Assembly: GCA_037179385.1 (NCBI GenBank)
Contig: CM074185.1
Coordinates: 8,241,371-8,305,370 of the forward strand
Source: Holothuria scabra
Lineage: Eukaryota > Echinodermata > Holothuroidea > Aspidochirotida > Holothuriidae
Direction: 5' to 3'
DNA length: 64,000 nucleotides
The position numbers and the translations under genes are program-made. This document shows positions 58,616 through 64,000 of this stretch, in pieces. The notes below the pieces were generated by a model. That model was not told where the DNA came from, ran no database searches, and saw only the letters and a program-made list of their open reading frames with translations. The number at the start of each line of letters is the position of its first letter. Within the stretch, counting starts at the first letter, position 1.

Positions 58616-59256
58616 TTCATGTCAGTTATTTATCTGCAATTCTTTGGTAAGTAAGTGTATGTACCGTATTTCAATTGTGAAAATAAACTGAACGAGCTGA
58701 AAAAACAAACAAAATGAAGTGAGAAAACTATTGTCACATGACTCTCAAGAACCAATCATGAAACACCACAGACTCATTAATCCAAATTGGGTGACTGCAT
58801 TTCCACTACACGTATTTTATTCATACATTTATGAATTGATATGAACTGTGACGAAAGCAAAATAAAACAGCTGAGTAGACTTTAGGCTAATACTTTGTGC
58901 AAGTAAGATTAATAATCCCAAATCATACCGACCAACAGAATCCACACTTGAATCGTCTCGGTTTTTTACACCCTTCCCCAATCACAATTCCCATTCTCGA
59001 TGCAATCAATTTATTTTAAGTATTTTTACTCTCTAAAACCTTACGAGTTTCACTTACCGTAGTAAAATTATTAACTCATGCTCACTTTTTAGAGAAAATG
59101 TTTAGTCTTAATTTCAGATCCTTCCCTAACCCCCCCCCCCCTCTCATTTAACTCTTTGGGATTTGAAGAATACCAATCTCGTCCCCTTGAGAACAAAACC
59201 GCCCCAACAACCCATTTCGCTTCCTTTTCCTTTCCTATCATGGCTTTATTGCATAC

Positions 59257-59464
59257 GTACATCCATACACATATACATACATGCATACATACATACATAC
59301 ATACATACATACATACATACATACATACATACATACATACATACATACATACATACATACATACATACATACATACATACATACATACATACATACATAC
59401 ATACATACATACATACATACATACATACATACATACATACATGCATACATACATACATACATAC
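59257..59464. repeat. (CATA)n tetranucleotide microsatellite
   Basis: About 50 CATA units with a few CATG and CGTA variants near the ends. Apparent open frames on both strands (His-Thr-Tyr-Ile and Met-Tyr-Val-Cys repeats) are artefacts of the repeat. Confidence 0.97.
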
Positions 59465-59881
59465 GTACGTAAATTCCATATGATCAATGCGCTAAGAAAC
59501 CAAGAGAAACGATACCAGTAAAACACAATGAACTGAATAAGTGAGACTTAAAGCGGATCTTTGAGTTGGTTCATTAAATTCAACAAATTTTCCAAACCTG
59601 TTAAGTTTTCTCTACATACCAATGACAAATCGTCAAACTTAGATAATCTCTGTACCCTCAGTACATACAAATAACTGTCTTATGAGTGAGTAATTAACGT
59701 TTCAAGACCGTTTTCAAAGATTCGTGACCAGACACTTTTTCAAATTATGTACAAAACCATTACAAGTCAGGACACTAGAAAATGCAAAATTTGATGTTTT
59801 CTGTGACTTTTGGACTTGAAACTGGACTTGTTATGCTAACTTGAAGCATTGTTATGTGGTAGTGACCCTTTGAGACTCTCA

Positions 59882-60040
59882 TTACATTATCGATTTCAAC
59901 TCAATGAGCCTCTTTAAGCTTTTTTTGAACAACGCAATGGATTTGGAAGGAAGAGAGTTCCTTAACATAGGACCTGCAATGGAAAAGGCCCCCTCACCTA
60001 CTCGCTTCTTGGAAGGAGGTATGAGGAGTAGGGCCGGTCC
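59882..60040 (-). pseudogene. LINE ORF2 C-terminal remnant
   Basis: The minus-strand frame reads SKKRVGEGAFSIAG, then RNSLPSKSIALFKKSLKRL and stops at TAA (59882-59884). This is the typical end of LINE ORF2 proteins (aromatic-W-N-S-LP..., then FK..LK), with Trp replaced by Arg here. Upstream RT is absent because of 5' truncation. Confidence 0.75.
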
Positions 60041-60574
60041 ATTGCAGACCTAGTAACAGATTAGTGGATTTAACCCCTAGTTATTAGTTATCCTTAGGAT
60101 CCCTGCCTTCGAAAAACTAAATGATGCAGGGCAATGGACGTAGACGAACGTGAGTATTTCAGTTGGGGGGATAAGACTTTTTGTCAGAAAAATGTAATTC
60201 TCCCCGAAAAACAATCTAAGTCGAGCGTCTCTGTCAGTTGGCGCGGTGCTTACAGAAAAAAAAAAAAAAAAAACTGCATAAGAAGGATCTAAGCAATTGC
60301 TGTTTTCATTTTACTTTTTTTTTTTTTGTTGCTAGAAATGTTCGCTTCACCTGCAAACTAAATTAGCAACTGCAAAGTGACTGATCAGAACTGTTAGTAA
60401 TTTTTCATTGGTTGGCGCGGATCGTACAGGATAATTGAAAGTATCACTATCCCTCAGATCGCTGGAAATAACATTTCCCAGGCCTGTGACTAGAATCTTA
60501 ACAGTCGTCATTTTGAGATTTGGTTTACAATAAACAGGAAAAAAATCAGCAACTTTCTAAGTGATCAGAAAACT

Positions 60575-60719
60575 GGGAAACACAAGGAATTTCCTTACTG
60601 GCTAACAATATAACCCTAATCCCTAACATAATCCCTCACCTGAACAAAGAATACAATCGATACAATAGAATGGCTACAAAAAATAAAGAAATACCTTGTT
60701 AAACAGTGCGAATCTACCC
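60575..60719 (-). mobile_element. MITE, GGGTAGATGCGCAC family, inverted
   Basis: Orthologous position to 46519-46672 (shared right flank AAAATTGTCAGATAAAG). Its left terminus is degenerate. Confidence 0.7.
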
Positions 60720-60775
60720 GAAAATTGTCAGATAAAGTGTACCACTAGCATTGGATAAATTGCTTTTGTATCTTT

Positions 60776-62643
60776 TCGGTGGAGCAACTTTGAAACGGAA
60801 TTGGAAACTTTTTAACGTTCTTGATCAATATTGTGATTCTTGGTTGAATTCAAGATACATTGAATTGGTGAAATTGTCCATGTGACTGCTTAAAACACCG
60901 ACTACAAGTGATTTTACGTCAAACACTTTTTGAAAAACTGTCACGTTAAAAGGTGGGTTTTGATGAATGTAAATGGCTTCTCAAATGTTTCGCGATTTTT
61001 ATCTCTCTCTTTTCGTAAAAAGGCCGGTGTTATCATGACAATGGTAATTTTCTATTTTGGGGCAAATGTGTGAAAGAACTCGGATATTCCACGATATTGG
61101 ACATTGTGTTGTGATGTAAAGCTCACGAAGATAGCTTTTTTGCTCTGCACGAATGTGTAGCAAATTTTTGTGATCTTATTGATTTGTCAAGAAAACTTTT
61201 CCGAGCCAGCATGATTCCCCTTTTCTTTTCGGACATGTCCATTTAAGATTTCAAGTATGGTTAGATTCTTTCCAATTTTTAAATTCAAATCGGTTCTTCA
61301 TTTTTTCCAAATTTATACAAATAATTAATATACCATTTGAATAGATTTGTTTCAGAAATGATTAGGATTGATTCATAGTTTGACCGCATCTAGTCATATT
61401 TTTGAACAGATTTCCGATTCGTGCAGCGTTCCTTTGAATACTTATTTTGGTGCATAGGCCTACTGTATAATACACACTTCGTAGAGCGGACTAATGTGAC
61501 TATGAACACGCGCAAACAGGCAAAGTGGTTGTCAAGGTACATTTGACCTTGCGACCTAGCCGGAAATACCATATTTCCAACCTTTTCCTATTTTTGCCAC
61601 AGGCTTCTATCAACTTTGAAAAATAAAGAAAAGTGAGGCGGAGAAGTATGTATACTTCACTCGAATGACAAAACACCAATAAATAAAAGCAGCAAGTTTC
61701 ATGAACGAATCAGATTTCCCCTCCGTCATAAGTCTATCAAGCTTCCTATATATGGAGAGTGGTTCACTTGACCTAAATGATCGCCAGCATGAGAACCGAA
61801 AAATGCGTACCATGATGGACGCCATGAAACTTTAATTTGTTCGGCTTGACAACGACTGTAACATTTCAAACAAAATTTAGACTTGAATGGGAAAAAGTAC
61901 CATGATCCTTCAATCCGTTTATTGATTTTGACCTTACCTTGAATTATTCGGGAAAAATTCAGGTTTCTTGCAACATCAATTTTATTTTGACTACATGAGT
62001 CCATTGGCCTACGCAAGGGGGTCATCGGGCCATGACGCCCCTCCCTCACGGAAACCATTTTTTCAGATCCTGAAAATGCGTTACAAAGAAAAGCTAAAAA
62101 TAAAGACTATTTAGATTCTCTTTACGAGCATGAAAACGCAATTTTCGGCCATCTGACGGTAGCGATTCTTCAAAAAGTTTCTGTACATAGGCCTAACGCT
62201 CTGAGCCAAAATTGGTGGCGCTCTGCTGAGATCGTCTTTCGGGCAAAATTAAATTTTTCGGGTCAAAGCATGCTTTAATAACTTTCTGATTACTTTGCAA
62301 TTTGCGAACTTATGTTGAAGGGAGCATTTTGTTGCAATATACATATCGACCTCTTAGATTCTTCGTGTAAGTTTGGGAGTAGCATTTTCGTCCATCTGAG
62401 GGGCCGATTACGAAATTTTCTGTACGCTCCGCGCAAACTGATGGTGACGCTCTGCCCATGTAGCCTTTACGGCAGAATTAAATTATTTCGGTCAAGAAAA
62501 ACTTAAACCTGAAATTCTACCTTACGCTTTTGCCGATGTCTGATGCTCTTTCATTTTGACTCCTAAAGTACGCAAAGTAAAAGCAAAGTTTACTTCGAAA
62601 AAGGAACGAGCATGGCATTAAATTGCATGAAAAGACACTCACA
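60776..62643. other. older hAT-family sequence, no gene
   Basis: 60770-60940 matches 31440-31600 (interior of the 30-kb hAT). From about 62010 it matches 35040 onward, including two copies of the dispersed GCTCC repeat. No coding sequence. Confidence 0.55.
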
Positions 62644-63185
62644 GTGTACCTCAAGGCAAAAAATTCAAAAATATATATTTAAGAGCATAAAAATGAATTC
62701 TAACAGTCCAACTCCCAAATGTATAGGACATTCCTGAGCTGAGATATAAAATATTAAAACTTATTCACTCAACTAAAAATGGTATATTGCGCACTAATTT
62801 GTGATGTCATTGTTGTACTACTCAAATTACAATCTTTTCTGAAAGTTACTGCACCTTTTATCAAGGTGTAATAGATCTCTTACTCTCATAGGGTGAGGTG
62901 ATGTAATTAATTAAGCCCTCTCTGTGCAATATGCAATGCAAGCAAACATGAAGTGTTCAAGGTCATAAAAACTTTTTTAATTTTAAAGGGAAACAAAGCA
63001 TGTAATGTGAGTTGTACAACAAGAAAGTCACAACTTATTGGGAAATGGAACAATTTGTTTTAAGTAAATAAACTTCAACATTTTATATCTCAGCTCAGGA
63101 ATGTCCTATTAAGATGGGAGTTTGACTGTAACTCACCTTTAATGCTCTTGAATGTATCTTTGATTTTTTTTGACTTGAGGTACAC
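62644..63185. mobile_element. 542-bp long-TIR MITE (uninterrupted paralogue)
   Basis: Starts GTGTACCTCAAGGC and ends GACTTGAGGTACAC; the outer ~120 bp on both sides are complementary (GAATGTCCTA..., ATATCTCAGCTCAGGAATG blocks). It contains at 62771-62778 the unoccupied site (AACTAAAA) corresponding to the 30-kb hAT insertion. Confidence 0.8.
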
Positions 63186-63225
63186 TTTAAATTCAGTTTT
63201 ATCCCCATGAACAACCACAACTAAC

Positions 63226-63375
63226 GGGTAGATGCGCACTGTTCAACAAGGTTTCTTGATTGGTTGTTACCATTGTATTGTATCGATTGTATTCTTTGTT
63301 AAGGTTAGGGATTAGGTTAGCGATTAGAGCGGTCGTTAGTTAGGAAATTTCTCGTTAAACAGTGGGCATCGCCCC
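63226..63375 (+). mobile_element. MITE, GGGTAGATGCGCAC family
   Basis: 150 bp, same termini as 45752-45912. Flanking octamers CAACTAAC and CAATTAAT agree at 6 of 8. The related sequence at 35.8 kb lacks the element. Confidence 0.75.
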
Positions 63376-63976
63376 CAATTAATTCAACTTTCAAGAAAAT
63401 TCAAATAACGTCAAAAATCTTGCACCACTTTGCATCGAGGCTCCTTGGTAAAGGCAAAATTTTTTAAAATTTCTCCCTTCCTCAAGGCCAGTCATCACTC
63501 AATATACTGCATGCCCCCTCTTCAGAGACAACCTGCGTATACCGTGACCACTGGACCTGTCACACACAAAAAGTAGACTATTACTAGCAGCCATCTTGCT
63601 AAGCCTATACTCACGAGTGACAGTTATGTAGGAAGTCTTTGCTCAAAAAACACTGATAGTGAACATAAATAAGGGGAAATTTTAACCGATAATGCTTCAA
63701 CGAATAAAACATACCACCGTAATACAACAATAACAATGCATCGATGATACTTTGAAGTAAAAATTTCTTCGCGCTCATAATTGACTTTGGTGTCTAATAC
63801 TTTATTGTCCCAATAACAAAAAAAAAGCCCTTTATAATGTAGAACTCTTTCTTCGAATGAACTCAGAGGACGTAACACGATAGCGTGTAAATTTCGAAGT
63901 GACCTCAACTTTGCAAAAATAGCTGAACTGAGTCAACTGAGAATTTCCTATAAATGAGATAAGGTATACAATTCAT
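63376..63976. other. no gene seen; hAT-like right end
   Basis: 63400-63555 matches 35840-35980 and ends in a CGTATACCGTGACCACTG-type terminus. A 94-codon minus frame at 63624-63908 has no motif. Confidence 0.5.
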
Positions 63977-64000
63977 CGGCGGCGGAAGCGGGGGGGGGGG
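63977..64000 (+). mobile_element. start of an element with GCGGCGGAAG terminus
   Basis: CGGCGGCGGAAGC followed by a G-run that reaches the window edge. Same terminus as 39551-39560; the rest lies beyond the window. Confidence 0.5.

Larger units (their letters stand above)
59251..60072 (-). mobile_element. 5'-truncated LINE insertion with (TATG)n 3' tail
   Basis: Present in duplicon B and absent from duplicon A between 46071 and 46073. Minus strand: C-terminal ORF2 remnant (60040 to 59882), then ~415 bp 3' UTR, then a ~208-bp tetranucleotide tail (59257-59464). This order equals target-primed insertion of a LINE with a microsatellite tail. Confidence 0.75.
58616..60775. repeat. duplicon B (paralogue of 45271-46733)
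   Basis: Collinear with duplicon A except for a private ~0.8-kb LINE insertion at 59251-60072 and the absence of the 161-bp MITE (empty site 59095-59102). An A18 run near 60257 replaces about 55 bp of copy A. Confidence 0.88.

Noticed and set aside
59089..59526. Several frames of His-Thr-Tyr-Ile and Met-Tyr-Val-Cys repeats on both strands
   Set aside because: Microsatellite translation artefacts.

Overview
The window is repeat-rich, non-coding eukaryotic DNA. I see no host gene I can name, no tRNA or rRNA gene, no bacterial operon and no CRISPR array. The content points to an invertebrate animal, probably a marine deuterostome such as an echinoderm: CR1/L2-type LINEs, a Penelope-like element (PLE) with a GIY-YIG endonuclease, many hAT-type elements with 8-bp target-site duplications (TSDs), dinucleotide and tetranucleotide satellites, and long G/C homopolymers. 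The species assignment is inference only.

Layout. 1-7600: three and a third direct tandem copies of a 2.25-kb unit. Each copy carries the same 457-bp TTAA-flanked piggyBac-type MITE, and the array ends at that MITE's terminus. 7762-7953: a minisatellite of short palindromes. 9463-13738: a nearly full-length but dead CR1/L2-group LINE with a coiled-coil/RRM-like ORF1 and an ORF2 made of PHD finger, AP endonuclease and reverse transcriptase (RT). 14.7-20.9 kb: MITEs, a LINE tail and a GGGTAC minisatellite. 20914-23434: a Foldback-like element with inverted arms of about 600 bp. 24-29 kb: SINE-like and TGACC-rich repeats and a small hAT MITE. 30061-32520 and 34336-36218: two non-autonomous hAT elements with perfect 8-bp TSDs. 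39.5-43 kb: another inverted-repeat element and a cluster of RFX-like palindromes with DR1-type half-sites. 43.95-50.6 kb: a decayed LINE, a duplicon, a PLE embedded in (TA)n, and a CR1-type LINE closed only by three stop codons. 52.2-53.4 kb: an inverted-repeat element. 54.7 kb: a candidate tRNA-derived SINE. 58.6-60.8 kb: the second copy of the 45.3-kb duplicon, carrying its own LINE insertion with a (TATG)n tail. 62.6-63.4 kb: MITEs paralogous to those near 30 kb.

A recurring theme is that several insertions can be dated against paralogous empty sites inside the same window (36.5 kb for the 34.3-kb hAT, 62.77 kb for the 30-kb hAT, 59.1 kb for the 45.75-kb MITE, 46.07 kb for the 59.25-kb LINE). 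This turns the window into a readable record of nested transposition. All coding sequences recognised belong to mobile elements and all are broken.
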